Source: CALAGB01 sp963789565 (GTDB taxonomy: Bacteria; Chloroflexota; Chloroflexia; Thermomicrobiales; Thermomicrobiaceae). Taken from it: DNA of 64,000 nt. The position numbers were made by a program, and so were the translations under genes. The notes under the pieces are model-generated. The model saw nothing but the letters and a program-made list of their open reading frames with translations. It was not told where the DNA came from and did not search any database. The stretch is from the NCBI GenBank assembly GCA_963789565.1, contig CAWBKX010000002.1, positions 3,242,431 to 3,306,430 on the forward strand. The letters are read 5' to 3'. Positions 25,295 to 33,550 of this stretch are shown here, piece after piece (positions within the stretch are counted from its first letter, which is position 1; every line of letters starts with the position of its first letter).

Positions 25295-25927
25295 ATGGCG
25301 AACCTGATCACGATTGGTCGGTTGCTCCTCCTCTTCGTGACGATCGCCCTCATCTACTCCCGTTCGTATTCGGTGGTCGCGTGGTGTACGTTGCTGATCG
25401 GCATCATATTCGCGAGTGATGCACTGGACGGATTCGTCGCTCGTCGTCGTAAGTCGGAGAGCGATCTTGGCGCGGTAATCGATATTGCCGGAGATCGTGT
25501 CGTCGAGAACGCGCTGTGGCTGGTCTTTGCCCAGTTGGGTCTGATTGGCGTGTGGGCGCCACTGCTCGTGCTCACGCGGGGGTTTTTCGTCGATGCCATG
25601 CGCGGGATGAGCTATTCGGCCGGAAAGACGGCCTTTGGTGAGAAGACGATGATGCGGACACCGTTGTCTCAATTCATTGCCGCGTCTCGCTTTATGCGCG
25701 CGTTCTATGGCATTGCCAAAGCGCTGGGATTCGTATTTCTGACCAGCCTGTTTGCCGCACACCTCTCCTCGGGGAGCAGCTTGGATCGCTTCTACTCCCA
25801 CGATTCCATCCGTATCTTCGGCTGGGCGATGGTCTATTCCGCCCTGGCACTCACGGTGATCCGTGGAGTGCCAGTATTGATTGATGCTATGTACTACGTT
25901 CGAGCACCGAAGAGCACGCCCTCATGA
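25295..25927 (+). CDS. CDP-alcohol phosphatidyltransferase
   Basis: This integral membrane enzyme joins a CDP-diacylglycerol-type donor to an alcohol such as glycerol phosphate or inositol phosphate. The full catalytic motif D-x2-DG-x2-AR-x8-G-x3-D-x3-D is present at residues 42-67 (D42, D45, G46, A49, R50, G59, D63, D67). About six membrane helices and 210 aa fit the family. ATG 25295 follows GGGAGGG. The gene overlaps the next one by 4 nt. Together with the HAD phosphatase and the LpxL-like acyltransferase it makes a phospholipid or phosphatidylinositol-type pathway (inference). PG phosphate versus PI phosphate synthesis cannot be settled by eye. Confidence 0.85.
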   Translation: MANLITIGRLLLLFVTIALIYSRSYSVVAWCTLLIGIIFASDALDGFVARRRKSESDLGAVIDIAGDRVVENALWLVFAQLGLIGVWAPLLVLTRGFFVDAMRGMSYSAGKTAFGEKTMMRTPLSQFIAASRFMRAFYGIAKALGFVFLTSLFAAHLSSGSSLDRFYSHDSIRIFGWAMVYSALALTVIRGVPVLIDAMYYVRAPKSTPS

Positions 25928-26571
25928 TCGCCGCCGTTTTCGATGTCGATCGGACGCTGCTACCCGACACGACCGCTGAGCGCCTCTTCTTGAGCTACTT
26001 GATCAAGGAACGAGTGGTCGGCTTCCGCTCACTGTTGGAGACGGTGCGCTTCATCGCGGTCAAGGGTCGCAACAATCCGATCGTGGCGACCCGGCGTCAT
26101 CGGCCCTATCTGCGAGGCAGCCACGTCGGCCTCGTCAATGAGCTCGGCGCGCGCTGTTTTGAAGAGAAGATTCGTCCGCGGCTCTCTCCCAAAGGTGTGG
26201 AGCGGATCCAGCGACACCTGGAAGACGGACATCAACCTGTTCTCCTTTCCGGATCGATCCCTCAGATCATCGGCCCGATGGCTGAGTCACTCGGCGTCGA
26301 ACATGTCATTTGCAGCAACCTCGAATCCCGCGGCGAACGCTTCACCGGTCGGTTGATTGGACCGCACCCGTACGGCGGTGGTAAGGTCCTGTTGATTCAA
26401 CGATTTGCCAACGAATTCAAGATCGAACTGCAGCGATCCTTCTGCTATGCGGATCATCATACGGATGAGCCTGTTCTCAGTCTTTTTGGGCACCCTGTCT
26501 GCATCAATCCAAACGAGCGATTGCGGCTGATCGCGCAACGGCTTGGTTGGCCCATTGAAGAATTCCGCTGA
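25924..26571 (+). CDS. HAD-superfamily hydrolase, subfamily IB (PSPase-like)
   Basis: The protein (215 aa) has HAD motif I in VFDVDRTLLPD (D7, D9), motif II in PVLLSGSIPQI, and motif III/IV in YADHHTDEPVL. Subfamily IB enzymes include phosphoserine phosphatase and phosphatases that act on phospholipid head groups. Its start overlaps the end of the CDP-alcohol phosphotransferase gene by ATGA, so the two are translationally coupled. Removing the phosphate left by the upstream enzyme (phosphatidylglycerophosphate or phosphatidylinositol phosphate) is an attractive role but is inference. Confidence 0.8.
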   Translation: MIAAVFDVDRTLLPDTTAERLFLSYLIKERVVGFRSLLETVRFIAVKGRNNPIVATRRHRPYLRGSHVGLVNELGARCFEEKIRPRLSPKGVERIQRHLEDGHQPVLLSGSIPQIIGPMAESLGVEHVICSNLESRGERFTGRLIGPHPYGGGKVLLIQRFANEFKIELQRSFCYADHHTDEPVLSLFGHPVCINPNERLRLIAQRLGWPIEEFR

Positions 26572-26595
26572 GGGATTGGTCCACGGGATAAACGC

Positions 26596-27672
26596 ATGGT
26601 GACGAAACGCAACAATCGCGGACCCAGCATCAAGACCCGTCTCGCCCTTCGATTCGCGACCACCCTCGGGCGGATCGGTGAGATTTTGCCGGTCGGGGTT
26701 GGATATTGGCTCAGCGACCGGTGTGGAGACGTTATCTTCGCGTTCACGCCCAGGTACCGCGGAAATGTGCGTGCCAACCTCGCACATGTGATGGGGCTTC
26801 CCGAAACGAACCCCGAAGTGCGCCGCAACGTTCGACGCGTATTCCACTGCAGTTCACGGAATTTCTTCGATCTCATGCGAGTGTCGCACTTCAGCGATGA
26901 CGACCTGCGCGCCGCGGTCTTCTGCTCAAAAGAGAGCTGGGAGCGTCTCGATCGGGTGCGCGAGGCGGGCAAGGGAGGCATTGTCGTCAGCGCCCACTTT
27001 GGGGCGTTCGACTTCACGGGACAGACCATCTTTTCGAATGGCTATCCTATCATCCCGCTTACGACGCGCACGGTGCCCGAACCGATCTATCAGGTCGTGT
27101 CGCTGTTGCGGCAGAGCCACGGGCTGAACATCGAGGAAGCGAATTCTCGCGGCGTACGAAAGGTGCTTGCGGCGCTGCGTCGCGGTGAGTTCGCCGGACT
27201 GCTGGCAGACCGTGACTTCTTCCACACTGGAATTCCCATCGAGTTCTTCGGTTCCATGACGTCGTTGCCACCCGGACCAGCCCGCATCGCACGCGACACG
27301 GGTGCTCCGATCATTCTGGTCTTTACGAAACGGTTCTCGAAAGGCTACGTCCTGACGGTCGAAGAGCCGTTCCACGTCGAGAAGACGAGCGATGTCGATC
27401 GAGACGTGAGCCTGGCCATGGCTCGGGTCGTTCGCTGCTTCGAACGTCTGATCCGTGAGAGCCCCGAGCAATGGGTCATGTTCCAGCGCGTCTGGCCCGA
27501 CGGGGATGTCACGGCAACTCAGCCCACAGTTCCGACGCTCGAGAAAAGTCTGCGACAGGTCATGATGGAGTCGGACCACACGGCTCCGAGCGCCGTCGGT
27601 ACGATAGCTGGAGCGCCGATGCCGACGGCCGTGAGCGGCGAGCAGCCTGTTCGACTCGATCATGAGCGCTGA
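26596..27672 (+). CDS. LpxL/HtrB-family lysophospholipid acyltransferase
   Basis: The protein (358 aa) belongs to the lysophospholipid acyltransferase superfamily that includes lipid A lauroyltransferase and the mycobacterial mannoside acyltransferase PatA. The catalytic H-x4-D is at H134-D139 in SAHFGAFDFTGQ. A second conserved block is GLLADRDFFHTGIPIEFFGS, with PPGPARIARDTGAPIILVF after it. In an organism that is probably monoderm-like, a PatA-type role in glycolipid acylation is more likely than lipid A (inference). The last 50 residues are poorly conserved. It is third in the lipid operon. Confidence 0.82.
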   Translation: MVTKRNNRGPSIKTRLALRFATTLGRIGEILPVGVGYWLSDRCGDVIFAFTPRYRGNVRANLAHVMGLPETNPEVRRNVRRVFHCSSRNFFDLMRVSHFSDDDLRAAVFCSKESWERLDRVREAGKGGIVVSAHFGAFDFTGQTIFSNGYPIIPLTTRTVPEPIYQVVSLLRQSHGLNIEEANSRGVRKVLAALRRGEFAGLLADRDFFHTGIPIEFFGSMTSLPPGPARIARDTGAPIILVFTKRFSKGYVLTVEEPFHVEKTSDVDRDVSLAMARVVRCFERLIRESPEQWVMFQRVWPDGDVTATQPTVPTLEKSLRQVMMESDHTAPSAVGTIAGAPMPTAVSGEQPVRLDHER

Positions 27673-27705
27673 CCGCAAAGGCACCGCATGACCCGCGAGT
27701 GTCGC

Positions 27706-28197
27706 TCAGCGATAGTTGACGAACTGCAGCGCCACGTCGACTTCGGCCGACTTCAGCGATTGAATAACTTCCTGCAATTCGTCCTTATTCTTTGAGGTGA
27801 CCCGTATCGCATCACCCTGGATCTGCGGCGTTACCTTCTTGTGCTCGGCGCGAATGTCCTTGACCAACTGCTTCGCCAGCGGTTCAGGAATCCCGCGACG
27901 CAGCTTCACTGCCTGGCGAACCCTCCCACCACTGGCATCCTGCACCGTCTGATAGTCGAGGATCTTGAGCGACAAGCCGCGGCGCAGCACCCGCGTGTCG
28001 AGGATGTCTGTCACCGATTTCAAGGTGAACTCATCCGACGTTGAAATGACTAACTGATCTTTCTCCTGATCGATTTCGGTCTTGGAGTCCTTCAAGTCGT
28101 ATCGGGTCGTGATCTCACGCAAGGCCTGGTCGACGGCGTTGCGTAGCTCCTGCTGGTCGAAATCGGAAACGATGTCAAACGAAAAGCTTGAAGCCAA
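27706..28197 (-). CDS. YajQ family nucleotide-binding protein
   Basis: This is a short cytoplasmic protein (163 aa) of the YajQ/DUF520 family, two RNP-like domains that bind nucleotides; in Xanthomonas a member binds cyclic di-GMP and acts with a transcription factor. The start ASSFSFDIVSDFDQQELRNAVDQALREI and the block ITTRYDLKDSKTEIDQEKDQLVISTSDEF are diagnostic. TTG 28197 is the start, with AAGGAGG about 10 nt upstream. Its gene is convergent with the acyltransferase gene and divergent from the next. The role in this organism is not known. Confidence 0.93.
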   Translation of the reverse strand: MASSFSFDIVSDFDQQELRNAVDQALREITTRYDLKDSKTEIDQEKDQLVISTSDEFTLKSVTDILDTRVLRRGLSLKILDYQTVQDASGGRVRQAVKLRRGIPEPLAKQLVKDIRAEHKKVTPQIQGDAIRVTSKNKDELQEVIQSLKSAEVDVALQFVNYR

Positions 28198-28320
28198 ATT
28201 GCCTGCCTCCTTTCACAGCCTTCAAGTATGATGGAGTTGCCTGTCTTAGGGCAAACTGAATGACGGGTCGGACCGATCTGGTCTGACTCGCGCTTCACGT
28301 GGGATGAGGTTGGAGACCGC

Positions 28321-28944
28321 TTGCGCGATCACTACTCGAGCGTCAGTAACCTGCTCGAGATCGAGTCACGGCACGTAACGATTCATTGGCAGGCGTCAAC
28401 TCGGACGCGACTGGCGGTCATTGCACCGCACGCCGGACGAATCGAACCCGCCACTGGCGAACTGGCGCTTGCGATCGCGGGAGAAGATCACGGCGTTTAT
28501 TGCTTCGCGGGGCGAGACCGGACCAATAATCGACGTCTCCACGTCACCTCAACCAGGTTCACGGAGCCATTTCTCGAGCAGGTGTTGCATGGTGTCGCAG
28601 CCGTCGTAACCGTGCATGGATGCCGGCTGCCACTCGAACCGCTTACGTTGATCGGCGGTTCGAATCGCAGATTGAAGCGGATAATCGGCGATGCCTTGAC
28701 CGAGGCCGGGTTCAACGTTGCGCGCGCTCGCGCGCCAATGGCCGGCAAGCATCCCTGGAACGTCACCAATCGAGCCCGATTCGGCGGCGTGCAACTCGAG
28801 ATCTCTCGCGTGCAACGGGACATGCTATTAGGTGAGCGGGCGGGACATTCCGGCGCCCACGCGCTCAACTGCTCGTGCGCCTTCTGCGGCTATGTGACGG
28901 CTACACGTCTGGCGCTCACCCGATATGAACTGACGAACGCCTGA
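28321..28944 (+). CDS. Poly-gamma-glutamate hydrolase family protein
   Basis: The protein (207 aa) resembles the PF05908 group (phage PghP and YmaC), zinc enzymes that cut gamma-glutamyl polymers. Likely metal ligands are the His and Glu in APHAGRIEPATGELA, the His in VTVHGCR and the Glu in VQLEIS near residue 160. TTG 28321 follows GGTTGGAG. It is divergent from yajQ. Possible roles are capsule or peptidoglycan degradation or defence against capsule; none can be chosen from the context. It is cytoplasmic as read, with no signal peptide. Confidence 0.7.
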   Translation: MRDHYSSVSNLLEIESRHVTIHWQASTRTRLAVIAPHAGRIEPATGELALAIAGEDHGVYCFAGRDRTNNRRLHVTSTRFTEPFLEQVLHGVAAVVTVHGCRLPLEPLTLIGGSNRRLKRIIGDALTEAGFNVARARAPMAGKHPWNVTNRARFGGVQLEISRVQRDMLLGERAGHSGAHALNCSCAFCGYVTATRLALTRYELTNA

Positions 28945-28968
28945 TCGAGGTTGGAGTCGTGCAGGGCG

Positions 28969-30378
28969 CTAATTGCTGGGTTCTGGCGTGTGAGCAGGAG
29001 TTCCACTGACTCCGTCGAGTGGTCCTGGATCCCCCGCGGGAATGACGTGCAGCACGCCAGCACTGATCGACTCGACGCGCACGTGATCCCCCTCCTGAGC
29101 CGAACGCCCATCTGTGACCGCCGTCCACTCCTGACCGCGCACACGAATGACGCCCCGCGGCTGCAACGCCTGGAGCACGATTCCATCGGCACCGACCAGC
29201 CACGACGCGTTGGCCGGGGTCACTCCGTGCCGGACGCGGAAGATCGCCCGCATCATCAGCAACATGATTACGACAAGCACCACCGTTGTGACGATGACGA
29301 CCCAAATCGACACGCCCACCGCCGGTACGATCGCGGAAGTCTGCCGCACTGGTCGGTACAGCGTGAACGACCCCACCAAAAAGAGGATGACGCCGATTGG
29401 TCCCACAACTGTGAGCTTCGGCGTGAACAGCTCGCGAATGAAGAAGATGAAGGCGGCGGCCATCAGACCAACTCCCAGCCAGGAGATTGGCATGTTGCCG
29501 AACGCAACAAACGCGGCCGCCAGTGCGATGACGCCGGGTATGCCGGCGATTAGGCGGCCAGGATTGAAGAGCTCGATCACCAACAGCAACGCGCCAAGGC
29601 TAAAGAGAATGTAGGCGACGTTTGGATCGGTGATCTTCTGGAGCGCGAGCTCGTGCCAGGACGCCTTTTGCCAGACGATTCGCGCGTTTTCCGACTGGAT
29701 GGTCACCGGTCCGGAGAGCGTCTGGACTTCTTTGCCATTGATCTGAGTCAGCAAACCCTCGATGTTCGGTGCGACGAGATCGATCACGCCTTTGGACTTG
29801 GCCTCGGTGGCCGAAAGGTTGTCGTTCTGCTGAATCATCGACTTGACCGAGTCGACATTACGGTTACGCGCCGACGCGGTATTCGTCGCCAGTTGGAGTA
29901 TCTGATTGAGGCGTTCCTGCTGTGTATCGGTCGACGTTGCGTCGGTAAGGCTCTCTGGGTTGCCAGCGCCGAGTGTCGCATCTGGGCTCATGGCAGAGAT
30001 GTTGGCAGCCAGGGCGATAAACATGGCACCCGAGAGTGCTTCCGCGTTCTGATCGCCATCGACGTAGACGACGATTGGCACTGAGGCGGAAAGGAGTGCG
30101 CGGGTGATCTCCTGAACCGAGCTCTCGGTTCCACCTGGTGAGTTGATCTCGATCAGCACCGCCGTCGCCTGGTTCGATTCCGCGGCGCGTACCGCTCGAA
30201 TCACTCGTCCGGACGAGAGCGAACTGATGACGCCATTGAGATGGACGGCGTAGATGCGCGGACTCTCAGCACTGGCAGGAGTGTCCGCGATGGTGCTCAG
30301 CAGGCCGAGCGCCAGCACAGCCAGGATCATGCGAGTGAACATGCTATTGAGCTGCTGGATTGATGTGCGAGAAATCAC
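28969..30378 (-). CDS. NfeD family membrane-bound ClpP-class serine protease
   Basis: This is the long form of NfeD. It has an N-terminal signal or anchor (about residues 16-36), then a ClpP-like periplasmic protease domain (IYAVHLNGVISSLSSGRVIRAV, INSPGGTESSVQEI, EALSGAMFIALAA with the probable nucleophile serine). A membrane domain of four or five helices follows, then a C-terminal OB-fold (GVIRVRGQEWTAVTDGRSAQEGDHVRVESI). Partners are often stomatin-like proteins, but none is encoded here. The usual catalytic lysine could not be assigned with confidence. GTG 30378 has GAGGGG nine nt upstream; ATG 30342 is an alternative. Confidence 0.85.
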   Translation of the reverse strand: MISRTSIQQLNSMFTRMILAVLALGLLSTIADTPASAESPRIYAVHLNGVISSLSSGRVIRAVRAAESNQATAVLIEINSPGGTESSVQEITRALLSASVPIVVYVDGDQNAEALSGAMFIALAANISAMSPDATLGAGNPESLTDATSTDTQQERLNQILQLATNTASARNRNVDSVKSMIQQNDNLSATEAKSKGVIDLVAPNIEGLLTQINGKEVQTLSGPVTIQSENARIVWQKASWHELALQKITDPNVAYILFSLGALLLVIELFNPGRLIAGIPGVIALAAAFVAFGNMPISWLGVGLMAAAFIFFIRELFTPKLTVVGPIGVILFLVGSFTLYRPVRQTSAIVPAVGVSIWVVIVTTVVLVVIMLLMMRAIFRVRHGVTPANASWLVGADGIVLQALQPRGVIRVRGQEWTAVTDGRSAQEGDHVRVESISAGVLHVIPAGDPGPLDGVSGTPAHTPEPSN

Positions 30379-30502
30379 GCGACGGTGCCCCTCGTCATGC
30401 TGGCGGATGCCGCTGCGCGGGAGCGCCGGGCCCGCTGTCGCCACTCTCTAATCCTAGCATGGAGGCCGAGAAACACCGCTTCATATGGGCCGGGTACTGC
30501 TT

Positions 30503-30532
30503 TTGACACCTTCTTGCGGGCTGTGATAGCAT
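30503..30532 (+). promoter_or_regulatory. Promoter of the tRNA-Ala/T-box/leuS transcript
   Basis: TTGACA (30503-30508, 6 of 6), an 18-nt spacer and TAGCAT (30527-30532, 4 of 6) would start transcription near 30539, just before a stable 5'-terminal hairpin (30541-30560, 8-bp stem). The transcript would contain T-box Stem I, the tRNA, the T-box terminator and leuS. I see no better promoter between Stem I and the tRNA. Confidence 0.6.
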
Positions 30533-30741
30533 CATCCCAGTGGAGGGCGCATGCTCTCCACATATTTCATACTGGATTCGGCGACGACCGGGAGTAGTAG
30601 ACCGAATTTGCAGCGAGCCGCTGGTTGGTGCGAAGCGGCGATGTCGGTCGAACTCGCCTGCGAGCCGCGCCCGCGAATGCTAAAACAGGCAAGAGTCGGC
30701 GCCGGTTAGCCCCCGTTATCGGGTCACAAGCGGATAGGCAT

Positions 30742-30817
30742 GGGGCTGTAGCTCAGCTGGGAGAGCACAACACTGGCAGTGTTGGGGTCAGGGGTTCGAG
30801 TCCCCTCAGCTCCACCA
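30742..30817 (+). tRNA. tRNA-Ala (anticodon GGC)
   Basis: The cloverleaf is complete. Acceptor stem GGGGCTG pairs with CAGCTCC and includes the G3-U70 pair that identifies alanine tRNAs. The D-arm is GCTC-AGCTGGGA-GAGC, the anticodon arm CAACA-CTGGCAG-TGTTG has anticodon GGC, and the T-arm has the TTCGAGT loop. The discriminator is A and the CCA end is encoded (30815-30817). It lies inside the leucine T-box leader of leuS, 16 nt before the T-box sequence and upstream of the T-box terminator, so it should be transcribed whether or not leuS is read through. Confidence 0.97.
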
Positions 30818-30853
30818 ACGTGACCTATCAAGCGGGGTGGTACCGCGGAAGCC

Positions 30854-30895
30854 GAGCCTTTCGTCCCTGAGTGGGATGAGGGCTCTTTTGTTTTT
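30854..30895 (+). terminator. T-box intrinsic terminator before leuS
   Basis: GAGCC... pairs with ...GGCTC (arms 30854-30867 and 30873-30885, one bulge), followed by TTTTGTTTTT. The 5' arm includes TCGTCCC, whose CCC can pair instead with the GGG of the T-box sequence, giving the antiterminator. It could also serve as the 3' terminator of the tRNA-Ala transcript. Confidence 0.9.
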
Positions 30896-31008
30896 CCGGA
30901 ATCGATCGAGCGACTGCCGGTGGCTGGCTGATTTCGGAACAACGGCGCGCGTAACATGGTTGGCCGACTGGTTCGTTCGGCCTCGAAGAGCGGCAACGGA
31001 GGTTGCAC

Positions 31009-33483
31009 ATGGCGACGACTCAACCCGTGGTGAGGCGGAAGCGGTACGACCCGGCTGTCATTGAGAAAAAGTGGCAGCAGGCATGGGAAGAAGCCCGTCT
31101 CTACGAGGTTGCCCGTGATCCCAATCGACCCAAGTGGTATCACCTGACGATGTTCCCGTATCCATCCGGTGATCTGCATGTCGGACACTGGTACGCCATG
31201 ACTCCGTCGGACGCAGCAGCACGTTTCCGCCGCATGCAGGGGTACAACGTCCTCTTTCCAATGGGGTTCGATGCCTTTGGGTTGCCTGCCGAAAACGCTG
31301 CCATCAAACGTAACATTCATCCCTACACCTGGACGGTGACCAGCATCCCGCGCATGAAAGAGCAGATGCGCACGATGGGCACGATGATCGACTGGACACG
31401 TGAGGTCGTCACGTGTATGCCGGAATACTATCGCTGGAACCAGTGGATATTCTTGCAATTCCTGAAAAACGATTTGGCTTACCGTGCCAAGGCTGCCGTC
31501 TGGTGGTGCCCACATTGCCAGACGGTGCTCGCGAATGAGCAGGTTATCGCCGGACGGTGTGAGCGCTGTGACACAGAAGTCATCAAGCGCGACCTCGAGC
31601 AATGGTTTTACCGCATTACCCGATATGCTGATGAGTTGCTGGACTTCGAGGGAATGGATTGGCCCGAGCGCGTCATGACGATGCAGCGCAATTGGATCGG
31701 GCGTTCCGAGGGCGCTCGGGTACGGTTTATGGCCGAATCGGGTGACGACATCGAGATCTTCACCACCCGGCCCGATACGCTCTGGGGAGCCACGTTCATG
31801 GTGCTGGCGCCGGAGCATCCACTGGTCGAGAAGCTGACGACGGCCGATCGGCGCAGCGAGGTTGAAGCGTACGTCGATCAGGCACGCCGGCAGTCTGAGA
31901 TCGAGCGAACGTCGACTGAGAAAGAGAAGACGGGCGTCTTCATCGGTTCCTACGCCATAAACCCAGTCAACAACGAGCGAGTGCCAATCTGGATCGCCGA
32001 CTACGTGCTGACTGGCTACGGCACGGGTGCCATTATGGCCGTTCCCGCTCATGACCAGCGCGACTTCGAGTTCGCTCGAAAATTCGATTTGCCGATCACC
32101 GTTGTTATTCAACCCGAAGGCGAAACGTTTGAAGCGCCGTCCATGACCGAGGCATACGCCGGCGAAGGCGTGATGGCCAATTCAGCTCAGTTCGACGGCA
32201 CGCCAACCGCGGATCGTGAGGCGGTCAAGACCGTCATTGCATGGATGGAAGAGCAGTCAATTGGCAATGGCGAGATCGGCTATCGTTTGCGCGACTGGCT
32301 AATTTCTCGCCAGCGTTACTGGGGAACACCGATCCCGATCATCTATTGTGATACCTGCGGCATTGTGCCTGTGCCGGAAGACCAACTGCCGGTCGTCCTG
32401 CCAGCAGACGCCGAGTTCAAGCCCACTGGACAATCTCCGTTGCTGACGCACGAGGCGTTCGTAAACGTCACCTGTCCTCAGTGTGGCGGCCGGGCGCGGC
32501 GTGAAACCGACACCTTGGACACTTTCGTTGATTCCTCTTGGTACATGTACCGATTCCTGAGCCCGCATGACGATCAGGAGGCGGTAGATCCGGATGAGGT
32601 CGCATACTGGGCCCCGGTTGATCGATACACCGGCGGAATCGAACACGCGATTTTGCATCTGATGTATGCGCGCTTCTACACCAAGGCTATGCGCGACCTC
32701 GGATTGCTCGATTTCGACGAACCCTTCGTACGCCTATTCAACCAGGGAATGATCCTTGGCGAGAACAACGAAAAGATGTCGAAAAGCCGCGGCAACGTGG
32801 TCGATCCTGACGATCTTGTGGCCGAGTTGGGCGCCGACATCGTGCGTCTGTACCTGATGTTCATTGGTCCGTGGGACCAAGGCGGGCCGTGGAACTCGCG
32901 TAACATCGCGGGAGTCGAACGGTTCGTCAGGCGGGCCTGGACAGTCGTTACCGAAACGGCAGACAATTTGATCGAGGTTGAGGAACCGGTGCAGGAGCTC
33001 GATCTGCGACGGATCACTCACCGAACCATCAAGGCGGTAACCGAAGATCTCGAGGGCTTCCGCTTCAACACCATGATCTCGCGTTTGATGGAGATGGTGA
33101 ATGAACTGACGCCGCGCATGGATCAGCCGGTCGCGCGCACGAGCGCATGGCGAGAAGCGATTGAGTCGTTGACGTTGATGATGGCGCCGAGCACGCCGCA
33201 CCTGGCCGAAGAATTTTGGCACCAGTTGGGCGGACCGTTCAGCGTGCACACTCAGAGCTGGCCGGAGTACGACCCTGAGTTGGCCAAGGAAGAGATGTTC
33301 GACCTGGTGCTGCAGGTCAATGGTAAGGTCCGTGACCGGGTGCAGGTGGCTTTCGGCATCTCTGAAGAACAAGCCATCGAGCTTGCCATTGCTAGCGAGC
33401 GGGTCAAAGAGTTCATTGCGGACAAGACAGTGCGACGCATGATCTTCGTGCCCGGCAAGTTGGTCAACGTCGTCGTTGGCTAA
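31009..33483 (+). CDS. leuS: Leucyl-tRNA synthetase
   Basis: LeuRS charges tRNA-Leu with leucine in the cytoplasm. The 824-aa protein is of the bacterial type. It has the HIGH-like H57-V-G-H60 motif within MFPYPSGDLHVGHWYAMTPSD, a zinc-like CPHC...CERC insert near residue 170, and the CP1 editing domain (TTRPDTLWGATFMVLAPEHP). A second cysteine knuckle, CDTC...CPQC, follows, and KMSKS is at 589-593. The C-terminal anticodon-binding and tail domains are intact. ATG 31009 has GGAGG six nucleotides upstream; an in-frame TTG two codons earlier is not needed. It is controlled by the upstream leucine T-box. Confidence 0.98.
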   Translation: MATTQPVVRRKRYDPAVIEKKWQQAWEEARLYEVARDPNRPKWYHLTMFPYPSGDLHVGHWYAMTPSDAAARFRRMQGYNVLFPMGFDAFGLPAENAAIKRNIHPYTWTVTSIPRMKEQMRTMGTMIDWTREVVTCMPEYYRWNQWIFLQFLKNDLAYRAKAAVWWCPHCQTVLANEQVIAGRCERCDTEVIKRDLEQWFYRITRYADELLDFEGMDWPERVMTMQRNWIGRSEGARVRFMAESGDDIEIFTTRPDTLWGATFMVLAPEHPLVEKLTTADRRSEVEAYVDQARRQSEIERTSTEKEKTGVFIGSYAINPVNNERVPIWIADYVLTGYGTGAIMAVPAHDQRDFEFARKFDLPITVVIQPEGETFEAPSMTEAYAGEGVMANSAQFDGTPTADREAVKTVIAWMEEQSIGNGEIGYRLRDWLISRQRYWGTPIPIIYCDTCGIVPVPEDQLPVVLPADAEFKPTGQSPLLTHEAFVNVTCPQCGGRARRETDTLDTFVDSSWYMYRFLSPHDDQEAVDPDEVAYWAPVDRYTGGIEHAILHLMYARFYTKAMRDLGLLDFDEPFVRLFNQGMILGENNEKMSKSRGNVVDPDDLVAELGADIVRLYLMFIGPWDQGGPWNSRNIAGVERFVRRAWTVVTETADNLIEVEEPVQELDLRRITHRTIKAVTEDLEGFRFNTMISRLMEMVNELTPRMDQPVARTSAWREAIESLTLMMAPSTPHLAEEFWHQLGGPFSVHTQSWPEYDPELAKEEMFDLVLQVNGKVRDRVQVAFGISEEQAIELAIASERVKEFIADKTVRRMIFVPGKLVNVVVG

Positions 33484-33517
33484 TCAACGGTCAATCTCCT
33501 TCACGCCGAGTGAGTTC

Positions 33518-33550
33518 AATGTGGCGGTCGCGACTCGCGACCGCCACATT
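33518..33550 (+). terminator. Terminator of leuS
   Basis: Fifteen-bp perfect arms (33518-33532 and 33536-33550) enclose a 3-nt loop 35 nt after the leuS stop. No T-run follows, so termination may be factor-assisted. Confidence 0.65.

Larger units (their letters stand above)
30541..30895 (+). ncRNA. Leucine T-box riboswitch leader of leuS, interrupted by a tRNA gene
   Basis: T-boxes sense uncharged tRNA and allow read-through into synthetase genes. Stem I is complete at 30579-30667. Its basal helix is CGGC/GCCG with paired GA steps (kink-turn-like). A CGGG/CCTG helix follows, then an AGTA / GAA loop-E-like specifier loop with specifier CTC (Leu) at 30653-30655. GACCGA/TCGGTC comes next, and a GCCGCT/AGCGGC apical hairpin carries GGTTGGTG. 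A Stem III-like CCCG-TTAT-CGGG hairpin lies at 30712-30723. The T-box sequence GGGGTGGTACCGCG is at 30834-30847, followed by the terminator. The specifier matches the downstream gene leuS. A whole tRNA-Ala gene (30742-30817) lies between Stem III and the T-box sequence, flanked by GATAGG (30733-30738) and CCTATC (30824-30829), which pair. Confidence 0.88.

Noticed and set aside
30728..30835. AAGCGG direct repeats flanking the tRNA (30728-30733 and 30830-30835) as a target-site duplication from an inserted element
   Set aside because: Six bases with no other trace of a mobile element are too little. The repeats may be chance or part of the T-box fold.
30831..30848. T-box assigned to alanine because of the tRNA-Ala next to it
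   Set aside because: The specifier triplet in the Stem I loop reads CTC (Leu) and the downstream gene is leuS.
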